Positions 5,836 through 13,484 of a stretch of DNA of 24,346 nucleotides are shown piece by piece. Both the position numbers and the translations under genes were made by a program. This DNA comes from an uncultured Collinsella sp. (lineage in GTDB: Bacteria > Actinomycetota > Coriobacteriia > Coriobacteriales > Coriobacteriaceae): NCBI GenBank assembly GCA_905210085.1, contig CAJLVJ010000030.1, forward strand, positions 1 to 24,346. Reading direction: 5' to 3'. Each line of letters begins with the position of its first letter. The first letter of the stretch is position 1. The notes below the pieces were generated by a model. The model was given only the letters and a program-made list of their open reading frames with translations. It ran no database searches and had not been told where the DNA came from.

Positions 5836-7173
5836 ATGAACCAGCAGAACATCGATTACGTACTCCGTTCAGTAGAGCAGCGTGACATCCGCTTTGTGCG
5901 TCTGTGGTTTGTCGACATTCTCGGCCGCCTCAAGAACTTTGCCATTAGCCCCGAGGACCTCGAGGTCGCTTTTGAGGAGGGTATTGGCTTTGACGGCTCC
6001 GCCATCGAGGGCTTTGCCACGCCCGAGGAAGCCGACATGCTGGCGTTCCCTGATGCTTCGTCCTTCCAGATTTTGCCGTGGCGCCCGAGCCACAACGGCG
6101 TTGCCCGCGTGTTCTGCGACGTATGCACTCCCGATCGCAAGCCGTTTGCCGGCGACCCGCGCGATGCCCTGCGCCGCATGTTCCGCAAGGCCGAGAAGGC
6201 TGGCTATCTGCTCAACGTGGGCGCCGAGCTGGAGTATTACTATTTCCCTGACGAGCACACCCCCGAGCCGCTCGACAACGTGGGCTACTTCGATCTTTCG
6301 GTGAGTGACGCCGCCCGCGACCTGCGCCGCAACACGGTCCTCACGCTCGAGAAGATGTCCGTGCCCGTGGAGTACACCTTCCACGCCGCCGGCCGCTCGC
6401 AGCACGGCATGAGCCTGCGCCATGCCGAGGCCCTAAGCATGTCCGATGCCATCACCACGGCCAAACTCATCATTAAGCAGCAGGCTTACGAGAGCGGTTG
6501 CCACGCCTCTTTTATGCCCAAGCCGTTGGCGGGCGAGGACGGCAGCGCCATGTTTTTGCATCAGTCGCTGTTCGACCACGACGGCAACAACGTCTTTTGG
6601 GGCGAGGACGACGAGAGGTACCACCTCTCCGATATCGCCAAGCACTACATGGCCGGCATCCTTGCGCACGCGCGCGAGATTAGCGCCATCACCAACCCCA
6701 CGGTCAACTCGTACAAGCGCATCACCACGGGCGGAGACTCCGTGCCGCAGTACGCCACGTGGGGCCTGCGCAATCGCGCGAGCATGGTCCGCATCCCGGT
6801 CTACAAGCCCGGCAAACAGCTGTCCACGCGCATCGAGCTTCGCAGCCCCGACCCCATGGCCAACCCGTACCTGGTTAACGCCGTCACGCTGGCGGCTGGT
6901 CTGGACGGCATCGAGCGTAAGCTGGAGCTCCCGCCCGAGGCCACGGCCGAGACGCTCAAGCTTACCGACCGTCAGATGCTCGAGGCCGGCTACGCACCGC
7001 TGCCGCGCTCGCTCAAAGAGGCGCTTGACGTCTTTGAGGACTCGCAGTTTATGAAGGATGCCCTCGGCGAGCACATTCACAGCTTCTTCCTCAAAAAGAA
7101 GCGCAACGAGTGGCATAAGTTTGAGTCCACGATTACCGAGTGGGAGATCAAGCATTATCTGGCGAACTCCTAA
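5836..7173 (+). CDS. glnA: glutamine synthetase type I, divergent active site
   Basis: The protein has 445 residues, the length of GSI-alpha enzymes without the adenylylation insert, and starts at ATG 5836 after GGGGAG. Enzymes of this family make glutamine from glutamate, ammonia and ATP as cytoplasmic dodecamers. Conserved signatures are GFDGSAIEGF (about 51-60), the metal pair ELE (E131, E133), ASFMPKPL (224-231), NPTVNSYKR (287-295) and TRIELRSPDPMANPY (331 onward, E334). The segment usually written HHEVAPGQHEI is FHAAGRSQHGM here, so the two metal-1 glutamates are A184 and G191. The H of GSGMH is F240. The equivalents of E. coli E212, E220 and H269 are therefore lost while E129, E131 and E357 remain. 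It may be an atypical glutamine synthetase or a related amide ligase. The GlnR-like gene starts 50 bases after it. Confidence 0.9.
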   Translation: MNQQNIDYVLRSVEQRDIRFVRLWFVDILGRLKNFAISPEDLEVAFEEGIGFDGSAIEGFATPEEADMLAFPDASSFQILPWRPSHNGVARVFCDVCTPDRKPFAGDPRDALRRMFRKAEKAGYLLNVGAELEYYYFPDEHTPEPLDNVGYFDLSVSDAARDLRRNTVLTLEKMSVPVEYTFHAAGRSQHGMSLRHAEALSMSDAITTAKLIIKQQAYESGCHASFMPKPLAGEDGSAMFLHQSLFDHDGNNVFWGEDDERYHLSDIAKHYMAGILAHAREISAITNPTVNSYKRITTGGDSVPQYATWGLRNRASMVRIPVYKPGKQLSTRIELRSPDPMANPYLVNAVTLAAGLDGIERKLELPPEATAETLKLTDRQMLEAGYAPLPRSLKEALDVFEDSQFMKDALGEHIHSFFLKKKRNEWHKFESTITEWEIKHYLANS

Positions 7174-7223
7174 TCGCGCTGGCTTGTTCCAGTACGATTG
7201 AGCTCATTTCCTTGGAGGCCGAT

Positions 7224-7886
7224 ATGTCCGAAAAGAGTGCCCTGTTCATGGCGCGCACGACGCGCTTCCACGAGTTTGCCCGCAGCTTGACGACCACCCT
7301 GGGTGTCGAGGTGAGCCTGGCTACCCCCGATTCGCCGACTGCGGCGCACGACTTTGACCTGCTGATCCTCGATTCCGACGGCATCCGCAGCGACCGCATC
7401 GATCAGATTGCCAAGTGGCTTGACGATCGTGGCGGCGTCCCCATGTTGGTGATCGTCGACGACGAGGCGCTCGGCACCCTGCGCCTGCCGAATCACGCGC
7501 ATGCCGACTTTGTATGCCCCACGGCGACGCCCAACGAACTCAAGGCTCGCGCACAGCGCCTGATGGGCGAGGAGGAGACCGTCACCGCCGACGATGTGCT
7601 CAACATCGATAACCTCGAGATCAACCTGGCTACCTACCAGGTGACGCTCGATAACGAGCCCATCGACCTGACGCTGATGGAGTACTCGCTGCTGAGCTTT
7701 TTGGCAACGCATCCCAACCGTGCCTACAGCCGCGAGGTACTGCTGCACCGCGTGTGGGGCTTTGAGTACTGCGGCGGTACGCGTACCGTCGACGTGCACA
7801 TCCGACGCATCCGCTCCAAGGTGGGCCCGCAGATCGCGGCACATATCACCACCGTCCGCGGCGTGGGCTATCTGTTTAAGGACTAG
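7224..7886 (+). CDS. OmpR-type winged-helix regulator resembling GlnR
   Basis: The protein has 220 residues; ATG 7224 is preceded by GGAGG at good spacing. Residues 1-115 form a degenerate receiver domain. D50 in FDLLILD sits where the phosphorylated aspartate would be, but the usual N-terminal acidic pair is absent. Residues 125-218 form an OmpR/PhoB winged helix: IDLTLMEYSLLSFLA, REVLLHRVWGFEYCGGTRTVDVHIRRIRSK is continuous here, and the end reads TTVRGVGYLFK. Both the receiver and the GGTRTVDVH stretch closely resemble actinobacterial GlnR, an orphan regulator of nitrogen genes that works without phosphorylation. No histidine kinase gene is adjacent. Position directly after glnA and a GlnR-box-like site upstream of glnA fit a nitrogen-control role. 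That role is inference. Confidence 0.85.
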   Translation: MSEKSALFMARTTRFHEFARSLTTTLGVEVSLATPDSPTAAHDFDLLILDSDGIRSDRIDQIAKWLDDRGGVPMLVIVDDEALGTLRLPNHAHADFVCPTATPNELKARAQRLMGEEETVTADDVLNIDNLEINLATYQVTLDNEPIDLTLMEYSLLSFLATHPNRAYSREVLLHRVWGFEYCGGTRTVDVHIRRIRSKVGPQIAAHITTVRGVGYLFKD

Positions 7887-7891
7887 CTTTT

Positions 7892-7927
7892 CACCACAAA
7901 GGGGACAGGCACCTTTGTGGTGGTTTT
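7892..7927 (+). terminator. terminator after glnA and regulator; CCACAAAGG repeat copy 1
   Basis: A perfect 11-bp stem (7892-7902 with 7912-7922), loop GGACAGGCA, is followed by GTTTT. It starts 5 bases after the stop codon at 7886. Because the stem is symmetric it may also slow transcription from the other side. The same hairpin with the same loop recurs at 21528, 23122 (inverted) and 24082. Confidence 0.8.
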
Positions 7928-8039
7928 GACGCAGGCCGGGTCCTTTTGGGCCTGCAACAGAACTTAAGCCTTCCTAAAAGATTGCGTTCTCATACACGTT
8001 CGCCCGCATATTGGGGTACAACTCAACGTGAACAATGAT

Positions 8040-8066
8040 GGCCCGCCACATGTTTGGCGGGCCTTT
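8040..8066 (+). terminator. GC-rich stem-loop in the htrA leader
   Basis: GGCCCGCCA (8040-8048) pairs with TGGCGGGCC (8055-8063), loop CATGTT, followed by TTT then GGTTATTTG. It lies 26 bases before the htrA start. It could be a second terminator for upstream transcription, or an attenuator-like hairpin in the htrA transcript. A possible promoter upstream (near 7981-8015) is weak. A dyad CACGTT / AACGTG (7996-8001 / 8026-8031) also lies in this spacer. Confidence 0.5.
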
Positions 8067-8092
8067 GGTTATTTGACGAAAGGATCGCAGCT

Positions 8093-9553
8093 ATGAGCGA
8101 GAACGATTCCCAGCGTCCCCAGGATGCGGGCCACGCCGGCGAGACGCAGCAGCAACCGCGCGTGCAGGTGGAGTCGACGCCTGCCGACGGCAACATTCCC
8201 TACGTGCAGGCCTACGACACGCAGACCGGCAAGCCGCTGAGCGGCCAGCAGGTTGTAAACAAGCACACAGTGGTCAAGACCAAGACCAAAAAGCTGCCGA
8301 TCTTCATTACGGCGCTTGCCGGCTGTGCCTGCGGCGCCCTGCTGGTCATCGCGCTCATTATGAGTGGCACGCTCGATATCGGCGGCGGCAGGAACGCCGT
8401 GACGGCGGGTGCTTCGGGTTCATCGACGCAAAAGATCACCATCGACTCCGAGGACACCACGCTGGCCGAGGCCGTTTCTGCCAAGGCCCTGCCCTCCGTG
8501 GTTTCTATTACCGCCACTTCGAGCGGCAGCCAGAATGGCTCGCTTTCGCAGTCTGCCGACGAGTCGGACGGCTCGGGCAGCGTCGGTTCGGGCGTTGTGC
8601 TCGATACCGAGGGCCACATCCTCACCAACAACCACGTGGTCGATGGCTACGACCAGTACGTGGTGACCATGGATGACGGCACCACCTACGAGGCCGAGTT
8701 CGTGGGCAACGATGCTTCGAGCGACCTAGCCGTCATCAAACTCAAGGACGCCGACGCCTCCAAGCTCACGCCGATCGAGATCGGCGACTCCTCCAAGCTC
8801 AACGTGGGCGAGTGGGTCATGGCGATCGGCTCGCCGTTCGGCAACGAGCAGTCTGTCTCCACGGGCATTGTGTCGGCGCTGTATCGCTCCACGGCCATGA
8901 GCTCTACCAGCGGCAACACCATCTATGCCAACATGATCCAGACCGATGCCGCCATCAACCCGGGTAACTCCGGCGGCGCGCTCGTCAACGACAATGGTGA
9001 GCTGGTGGGCATTAACTCGCTTATCGAGAGCTATTCGGGCTCCAGCTCGGGCGTGGGCTTTGCCATTCCGGTTAACTACGCCAAGAACATTGCCGACCAG
9101 ATCATCGACGGCAAGACGCCGGTGCATCCGTACATGGGCGCCACGCTTTCGAGTGTCAACGCGCTTAACGCCCGCACCAACAAGCTGAGCACAGACAGCG
9201 GCGCGTATGTGGCGAGCGTCGTTGAGGACGGTCCTGCCGCCAAGGCCGGCATTCAGGAGGGCGACGTCATCACCAAGCTGGGCGACGACGAGATCACGAG
9301 CGCCGATGGCCTGATCATCGCCCTGCGCAGCCATGAGGTGGGCGAGAAGGTCGAGATTACGTTCGTGCGCGGCAAGGAAGAGAAGAAGGTCACGGTCGAG
9401 CTGGGCTCCGACGAGGAGCTGCAGAACCAGCAACAAGACGACAGCGCGACCGACACCGGCAATGGCGGCATCACCGATGAGCAGTTGCGCCAGTACCTGG
9501 AGGAGCTGTTGGGCCAGCAGGGCCAGGGCCAGGGCTACGGCCAGGGTTACTAA
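8093..9553 (+). CDS. htrA: HtrA/DegP-type membrane-anchored serine protease with PDZ domain
   Basis: The protein has 486 residues, starting at ATG 8093 with AAAGGA upstream; an earlier in-frame GTG at 8054 would lie inside the leader hairpin. Residues 1-67 are a polar cytoplasmic tail, and one membrane segment follows (about 69-90, IFITALAGCACGALLVIALI), so the protease faces outside. A Ser/Gly-rich linker leads to the trypsin-like domain with the triad H181 (TNNHVVDG), D211 (SSDLAVIKL) and S293 (NPGNSGGALV). One PDZ domain spans about 345-455 (GAYVASVVEDGPAAKAGIQEGD). The C-terminus is a Gln/Gly/Tyr-rich tail (QGQGQGYGQGY), unusual but seen in some actinobacterial homologues. It probably degrades or refolds damaged envelope proteins. 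It is a single gene with a strong terminator after it. Confidence 0.95.
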   Translation: MSENDSQRPQDAGHAGETQQQPRVQVESTPADGNIPYVQAYDTQTGKPLSGQQVVNKHTVVKTKTKKLPIFITALAGCACGALLVIALIMSGTLDIGGGRNAVTAGASGSSTQKITIDSEDTTLAEAVSAKALPSVVSITATSSGSQNGSLSQSADESDGSGSVGSGVVLDTEGHILTNNHVVDGYDQYVVTMDDGTTYEAEFVGNDASSDLAVIKLKDADASKLTPIEIGDSSKLNVGEWVMAIGSPFGNEQSVSTGIVSALYRSTAMSSTSGNTIYANMIQTDAAINPGNSGGALVNDNGELVGINSLIESYSGSSSGVGFAIPVNYAKNIADQIIDGKTPVHPYMGATLSSVNALNARTNKLSTDSGAYVASVVEDGPAAKAGIQEGDVITKLGDDEITSADGLIIALRSHEVGEKVEITFVRGKEEKKVTVELGSDEELQNQQQDDSATDTGNGGITDEQLRQYLEELLGQQGQGQGYGQGY

Positions 9554-9579
9554 CGAGCCGTATCGCACATACCGATGCC

Positions 9580-9624
9580 AGAGGGGCTGTCCCATCAACG
9601 CGGGACAGCCCCTCTCTTCTTATT
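9580..9624 (+). terminator. strong intrinsic terminator after htrA
   Basis: A perfect 14-bp stem (AGAGGGGCTGTCCC 9580-9593 with its inverse at 9602-9615), an 8-base loop, then CTTCTTATT. The stem contains the GGGACAG word found in other repeats of the window. Confidence 0.85.
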
Positions 9625-9656
9625 GATCCGTTGGGGACGGAGGAAAACGGATCATT
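9624..9656. repeat. GATCCG hairpin repeat, copy 1
   Basis: TGATCCGTT (9624-9632) pairs with AACGGATCA (9646-9654); the loop is GGGGACGGAGGAA. The 21 bases 9636-9656 are identical, in inverted orientation, to 16912-16932 at the 3' end of the first ABC gene. The element lies directly behind the htrA terminator. Confidence 0.7.
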
Positions 9657-9800
9657 TAGAGCTGATAAGAGCATGGTTTGATCGCGCGATCCACCCCGGT
9701 CTGGTGGCTGCCGATTCGGTGCGGTTCGAAAGGGCTATTCGGCCCCGTTGCGACCGGTGGTACTCTAGTATCCGTTTGAAATCGAGCGAAGGAGTGCGCT

Positions 9801-12029
9801 ATGGAGCAATCGAGCCTGTTTGGTGACGGCGTGGACATCGATACCGAAACGCCCACGACCGCGGATGCCGCTGCACCGACCGACGCCCGTGCCCAGGCGG
9901 CAGCGCGCGCAGCCGAGCTGCGCCACGAGCTCGACTACCACGCCTATCGCTACTACATGCTCGATGCGCCCGAGATCACGGACGCCGCCTTTGACAAAAT
10001 GCTCGTTGAGCTGCAGGAAATCGAGGCCACCTACCCCGACCTGGTGACGCCCGACAGCTACACCCAACGCGTGGGCGGGTACGTGAGCGAGCAGTTTACG
10101 CCGGTCACGCATATGGCGCGCATGTATTCCATGGACGATGCCATGGATCTGGACGAACTTGACGCGTGGCTCCAACGAACCGAGGATGCGCTCGGCGCAG
10201 GTAGCGTCACCTATACCTGCGAGCTTAAGATTGACGGTCTGGGCGTGGCGCTTACCTACCAAAACGGCACCTTCGTGCGCGCGGCCACGCGCGGCGATGG
10301 CACCACGGGCGAGGACGTGTCGCTCAACGTCCGTACCATCAAGGATGTGCCCATGCACCTGTCCGAGCCGGCGCTCGCCCACATGGGCGCCGACCGCGAG
10401 CGCACCATCGAGGTACGCGGCGAGGTCTATATGCCCAAGGGCAGCTTTGTCCGCCTGAATGAAGAGGCCGATGCCGAGGGCCGCGATCCCTTCGCCAACC
10501 CGCGCAACGCCGCCGCCGGCAGCCTGCGCCAAAAGGATCCCAAGGTCACAGCGCGCCGCGACCTGGCCACCTTTATCTATGCCATCGCCGATACCGACCC
10601 GTTGCACGTCCACAGCCAGCGCGAGTTTCTGGACTGGCTGCGTAGCGCCGGCTTTAGCGTCAACCCTAACGTGGCACGCTGCGCCACACCCGCCGAGGTC
10701 CACGAGTTCTGTGCCCAGGCGCTTGAGCACCGCGGTGACCTGGACTACGACATCGACGGCGTGGTCGTAAAGGTCGACAGCTTTCAGCAGCAGCTTGACC
10801 TGGGCTTTACTGCCCGCGCACCGCGCTGGGCCATCGCCTTTAAGTTCCCGCCCGAGGAAAAGCAGACCGTCCTGCGCGAAATTCGCATCCAGGTGGGCCG
10901 CACCGGTGTGCTCACGCCAGTCGCAGAGTTCGATCCGGTGACGGTCGCCGGCTCCACCATCGCGCGCGCCACGCTGCACAACATCGACGAGATCCGTCGC
11001 AAAAACGTGCGCGAGGGCGACACCATCATCGTGCATAAGGCAGGCGACGTAATCCCCGAGGTCGTGGGCCCGGTGCTCGACAAGCGCCCGGCCGATTCGG
11101 TCGACTGGCAGATGCCCGAGGTCTGCCCCGTGTGCGGCAGCCCCGTGGTCCACGAGGACGGCGAGGTCGCCTACCGCTGCGTCTCCATCGACTGCCCCGC
11201 GCAGCTCAAGGAGCGCCTGCTTCACTGGGTGAGCCGCGGCTGCATGGACGTCGACGGCCTGGGCGACGAGATCGTCGACAAGATGATCGCCGCCGGGCTG
11301 ATCCACGACGTCGCAGACTTCTACCAGCTCACGGTTGATGACATCGCCGGACTGGACACGGGGCGCGTGTACGCCAGCTCCAACAGCAAAAAGGGCGTCA
11401 AGAAGGGCGACCCCATTCCGGTAGGCCTCAAGACGGCCGAGAAAATCATTGCCGAGCTCAACAAGTCCAAGAGCCAGCCACTCGGTCGCGTGCTGTTTGC
11501 CCTGGGCATCCGCCACGTGGGCAAGAGCGTGGGCGAGGTCATCGCCGAGCGATTCCTGTCGATTGACAAGCTCATCTTGGCGAGCGAAGAGGACATCGCC
11601 GAGTGCGAGGGCATCGGTCCCAAGATTGCGGCGAGCGTCAAGCAGTTCCTGGCCGTGCCCGAGAACCTTGCCGTGCTGGAGCGCCTGCGTCAGGCGGGTC
11701 TGTCGCTCGAGGTCGACTTGGGCGCCGCACACGCGCAAGCCGCAGCCGACGCTGGCGTGGCGGGCGAGCTCGCCGACGCACAGCCGCTCGCGGGCCTGAC
11801 CTTCGTGCTCACCGGCACGCTCGTAAACCGCACGCGCGACGAGGCGGGCGCGGCGCTCAAGGTGCTTGGTGCCAAGGTTTCGGGCAGTGTTTCAAAGAAG
11901 ACGAGCTATCTGGTCGCCGGCCCCAAAGCGGGCTCCAAGCTCACCAAGGCCGAGCAGCTGGGCGTACCCGTACTGGACGAGGACGCACTCGAGCAGATCT
12001 TGGCTACCGGTGAGGTGCCCCAGGCTTAG
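9801..12029 (+). CDS. ligA: NAD-dependent DNA ligase LigA
   Basis: The protein has 742 residues and starts at ATG 9801 with AAGGAG 8 bases upstream. The enzyme seals nicks in DNA using NAD and is essential for replication in bacteria. An N-terminal Ia domain contains YHAYRYYMLDAPEI (about 46-59). The adenylation site is ELKIDG with K143. The nucleotidyltransferase core continues through NPRNAAAGSLRQ, an OB fold follows (VGRTGVLTPVAEFDPV), then a four-Cys zinc finger (CPVCG ... CVSIDC, about 442-465). Helix-hairpin-helix repeats include LGIRHVGKSVGE and CEGIGPKIA. A C-terminal BRCT domain lies at about 655-742 (GLTFVLTGTLVNRTRDEA). An insert with NSKKGVKKGDPIP between zinc finger and HhH lengthens it somewhat over typical LigA. 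The 25-residue N-terminal lead is acidic and alanine-rich. It is a single gene with its own terminator. Confidence 0.98.
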   Translation: MEQSSLFGDGVDIDTETPTTADAAAPTDARAQAAARAAELRHELDYHAYRYYMLDAPEITDAAFDKMLVELQEIEATYPDLVTPDSYTQRVGGYVSEQFTPVTHMARMYSMDDAMDLDELDAWLQRTEDALGAGSVTYTCELKIDGLGVALTYQNGTFVRAATRGDGTTGEDVSLNVRTIKDVPMHLSEPALAHMGADRERTIEVRGEVYMPKGSFVRLNEEADAEGRDPFANPRNAAAGSLRQKDPKVTARRDLATFIYAIADTDPLHVHSQREFLDWLRSAGFSVNPNVARCATPAEVHEFCAQALEHRGDLDYDIDGVVVKVDSFQQQLDLGFTARAPRWAIAFKFPPEEKQTVLREIRIQVGRTGVLTPVAEFDPVTVAGSTIARATLHNIDEIRRKNVREGDTIIVHKAGDVIPEVVGPVLDKRPADSVDWQMPEVCPVCGSPVVHEDGEVAYRCVSIDCPAQLKERLLHWVSRGCMDVDGLGDEIVDKMIAAGLIHDVADFYQLTVDDIAGLDTGRVYASSNSKKGVKKGDPIPVGLKTAEKIIAELNKSKSQPLGRVLFALGIRHVGKSVGEVIAERFLSIDKLILASEEDIAECEGIGPKIAASVKQFLAVPENLAVLERLRQAGLSLEVDLGAAHAQAAADAGVAGELADAQPLAGLTFVLTGTLVNRTRDEAGAALKVLGAKVSGSVSKKTSYLVAGPKAGSKLTKAEQLGVPVLDEDALEQILATGEVPQA

Positions 12030-12050
12030 CGCATTGATAACCAAATTGAA

Positions 12051-12099
12051 GAACCGCCCGAAAAGCATGATTGAACTGCCTTCCGGGCGGTTCTTATTT
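12051..12099 (+). terminator. terminator after ligA, possibly bidirectional
   Basis: GAACCGCCCG (12051-12060) pairs with CGGGCGGTTC (12084-12093), followed by TTATTT. On the minus strand the same stem follows the stop of the gene-tail remnant 12094-12178 and is followed by TTCAATTT, so it could serve both directions. Confidence 0.75.
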
Positions 12100-12178
12100 G
12101 GACGGGGCAACCGGCACCGTGATTTGCGTCACTTGGGTCGCCGGGTCGTCGCTGACGATATTGTCGATCAGGGCGATC
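12094..12178 (-). pseudogene. C-terminal tail of an unidentified protein, copy A
   Basis: On the minus strand this encodes IALIDNIVSDDPATQVTQIT, then VPVAPSK and TAA (12094-12096). The DNA is about 90% identical over 88 bases to 13438-13525, and most differences fall at silent or conservative positions, as between related genes. No upstream part of the gene is recognisable in 12180-12260. The ending loosely resembles C-termini of LacI-type regulators, but the family is not established. The rest of the spacer 12180-12334 holds only the promoter of the toxin-antitoxin pair. Confidence 0.5.
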
Positions 12179-12280
12179 CTGTGAACCAGTGTCGTCCCGG
12201 AGCGATAAGAGATTCATACAGGGCAGAGGGACCTCACAATGATGGTTGTCTCCATTGCGGCGGTCTTTATATATATGAAC

Positions 12281-12301
12281 ATTAACATTAACGTGTATAC
12301 T
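12281..12301 (+). promoter_or_regulatory. promoter/operator region of the toxin-antitoxin pair
   Basis: TATACT at 12296-12301 is a good -10 hexamer. Directly upstream is the tandem ATTAAC-ATTAAC (12281-12292) in a short AT-rich block, unlike its GC-rich surroundings. No clear -35 is seen. Phd/YefM antitoxins usually repress their own promoter, and the ATTAAC repeat is the likeliest operator here. Confidence 0.5.
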
Positions 12302-12334
12302 TAGCAGTGAAGATATATGTTGAGAGGAGCAGTT

Positions 12335-12727
12335 ATGGTTACGGTCGCGTTTTCGGAGCTGCGCCAAAACCTTACGCAGGTGGCCGAAAAGGTTGCCAAT
12401 GAGGGCGAGGAGGTTGTGGTCTTCAAGCGGAGCAAGCCGTTGTTCAAGATCGTGCCGCTCGACTATGAAAGCCCCGTTGCGGTGGAATATGACGCCGTCC
12501 AGGAGCGTGGGGGCGCAAAGCCGACGCGCGGCTCGGACAAGCCCAAGCGCGACGTGGGTACGATGTGGCATCCCAAGATCACCTGGAAGGAGATTCGCGA
12601 GATGCTTGCGGAGGATGAGGACTACCAGGAGTATCTCGATATCGTAGCCAAAATGCCAAAGGGAACGCCGCTCGATACGATGACGGTTGAAGATGAAAAG
12701 CGCGTCGCGAGGGAGCGCTACCTATGA
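12335..12727 (+). CDS. Phd/YefM-family antitoxin
   Basis: The protein has 130 residues. ATG 12335 is chosen because GAGAGGAG lies five bases before it; the ATG at 12317 is upstream of that site. The N-terminal 50 residues (VTVAFSELRQNLTQVAEKVA, then EEVVVFKRSKPLFKIVPLDY) are the Phd/YefM fold that binds the promoter. The C-terminal 80 residues are charged, with WHPKITWKEIREML and a helical end, and would bind and cover the toxin. It is longer than the common 80-90 residue form. It overlaps the PIN toxin gene by four bases (ATGA), a normal translational coupling for such pairs. It should neutralise the toxin and repress the operon. Confidence 0.88.
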   Translation: MVTVAFSELRQNLTQVAEKVANEGEEVVVFKRSKPLFKIVPLDYESPVAVEYDAVQERGGAKPTRGSDKPKRDVGTMWHPKITWKEIREMLAEDEDYQEYLDIVAKMPKGTPLDTMTVEDEKRVARERYL

Positions 12728-13146
12728 GAGCATTTCTCGATACCAATTTTCTGCTCGATTGCGTGCTTCCGGGCCGGCCGGAGCACGCAGCGGCGCAAAC
12801 GATCAAGGGGCTCGTCGACGTGGGGCTTATCGAGGGCGTTGTTTCGGCCTGCTCTCTCAAGGACGTGTACTACATTCTCACTAAACAGACAGGCGAGGCA
12901 CGTGCCCGCGAGGTAGTGCGTGACTGCCTTAAGAGCTACTCGGTAGAGCCTCTTGACCAAGAAGCTTGTTTTACCTCCGCCTATTCCGATGAACCGGACT
13001 TTGAGGACGGCTGTATCCGTGCGATGGCCGAGCGTGCCGGCGTGGACTTTATCATCACGCGTGACCGCGCCGCTTTTGTGCGCTCGACCATCAAGACCTT
13101 CTCGCCTGCAGAGTTCATCCGTGCGTTTCCGATTCCGGAGGAGTAA
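12724..13146 (+). CDS. PIN-domain ribonuclease toxin
   Basis: The protein has 140 residues and starts at ATG 12724, which overlaps the antitoxin stop. It is a PIN fold with acidic metal-binding residues: D6 in AFLDTNFLLD, D47 in SACSLKDVYYIL, D92/D95 in PDFEDGCIRAMAERAG and D114 in FIITRDRAAF. VapC-like PIN toxins cut RNA, often tRNA or rRNA, and stop growth when freed from antitoxin. Pairing with a Phd/YefM rather than VapB antitoxin is a known arrangement. All catalytic positions are present, so the pair looks functional. A 15-bp GGGGAC palindrome follows, and then the remains of a second toxin-antitoxin pair. Confidence 0.9.
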   Translation: MRAFLDTNFLLDCVLPGRPEHAAAQTIKGLVDVGLIEGVVSACSLKDVYYILTKQTGEARAREVVRDCLKSYSVEPLDQEACFTSAYSDEPDFEDGCIRAMAERAGVDFIITRDRAAFVRSTIKTFSPAEFIRAFPIPEE

Positions 13147-13157
13147 AACCGCCATAT

Positions 13158-13172
13158 CGGGGACTGTCCCCG
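13158..13172. repeat. GGGGAC palindrome
   Basis: CGGGGAC-T-GTCCCCG lies 12 bases after the PIN toxin stop. No T-run follows. It shares the GGGGAC/GTCCCC word with hairpins at 7892, 9580, 9624 and 21468, and may be a small REP-like unit. Confidence 0.5.
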
Positions 13173-13207
13173 GCGTTTAGCGAGCTTGTTGGGAGGCTCC
13201 TGGTCCA

Positions 13208-13399
13208 GTGACTGTTACAAAAAACGGCTATAGCAAATTTGTTGTACTTCGATCCGAGGACTACGACCTCATGGTTCAGGAACAGGCTAAGGCTCGTCTG
13301 ATGGCTCGTATAGCTGTGGCCGAGCGGGAGCGTGCTGCTGGCACGGCGCGTGATGCCTTTGAGGCTCTCGATGACCTTGAGGCAAAATATGGCCTATAA
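13208..13399 (+). pseudogene. N-terminally truncated YefM/RelB-type antitoxin
   Basis: The frame from GTG 13208 gives 63 residues beginning TVTKNGYSKFVVLRSEDYDL. This is the second half of the Phd/YefM DNA-binding fold, where the strand reading PVxVTKNG is normally residue 25-35. The preceding codon still encodes the expected proline, but further upstream the frame hits a stop with no antitoxin-like sequence. About 30 N-terminal residues are therefore gone. The C-terminal helix (AVAERERAAGTARDAFEALDDL) is complete. GGGAGG lies 11 bases before the GTG, so a short protein could still be made. Confidence 0.65.
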
Positions 13400-13484
13400 C
13401 GTCAAGATTCTGCCTTCAGCCGAACGTTTTCTAGGCAGTTCTTATCTGGACGGGGCAACCGACACCGTGATCTGCGTCACGTAG
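13389..13484 (+). pseudogene. RelE/ParE-type toxin, only the first 15 codons left
   Basis: ATG 13389 overlaps the end of the antitoxin remnant, as expected for a coupled pair. It reads MAYNVKILPSAERFL, the standard start of RelE/ParE toxins (first strand and start of helix 1). After that the frame enters the 88-bp repeat copy B and stops at TAG 13482-13484 with unrelated residues. The toxin is thus cut exactly at the repeat junction, near 13432-13438. No killing activity is expected. Confidence 0.65.

Noticed and set aside
9765..11738. A 657-codon open frame on the minus strand across ligA
   Set aside because: It mirrors ligA, has no ribosome-binding site or family resemblance, and long antisense frames are normal in GC-rich genes with strong codon bias.
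12026..12571. A 181-codon minus-strand open frame across the toxin-antitoxin promoter
   Set aside because: It runs through the antitoxin gene and the promoter and uses a different frame from the repeated gene tail.
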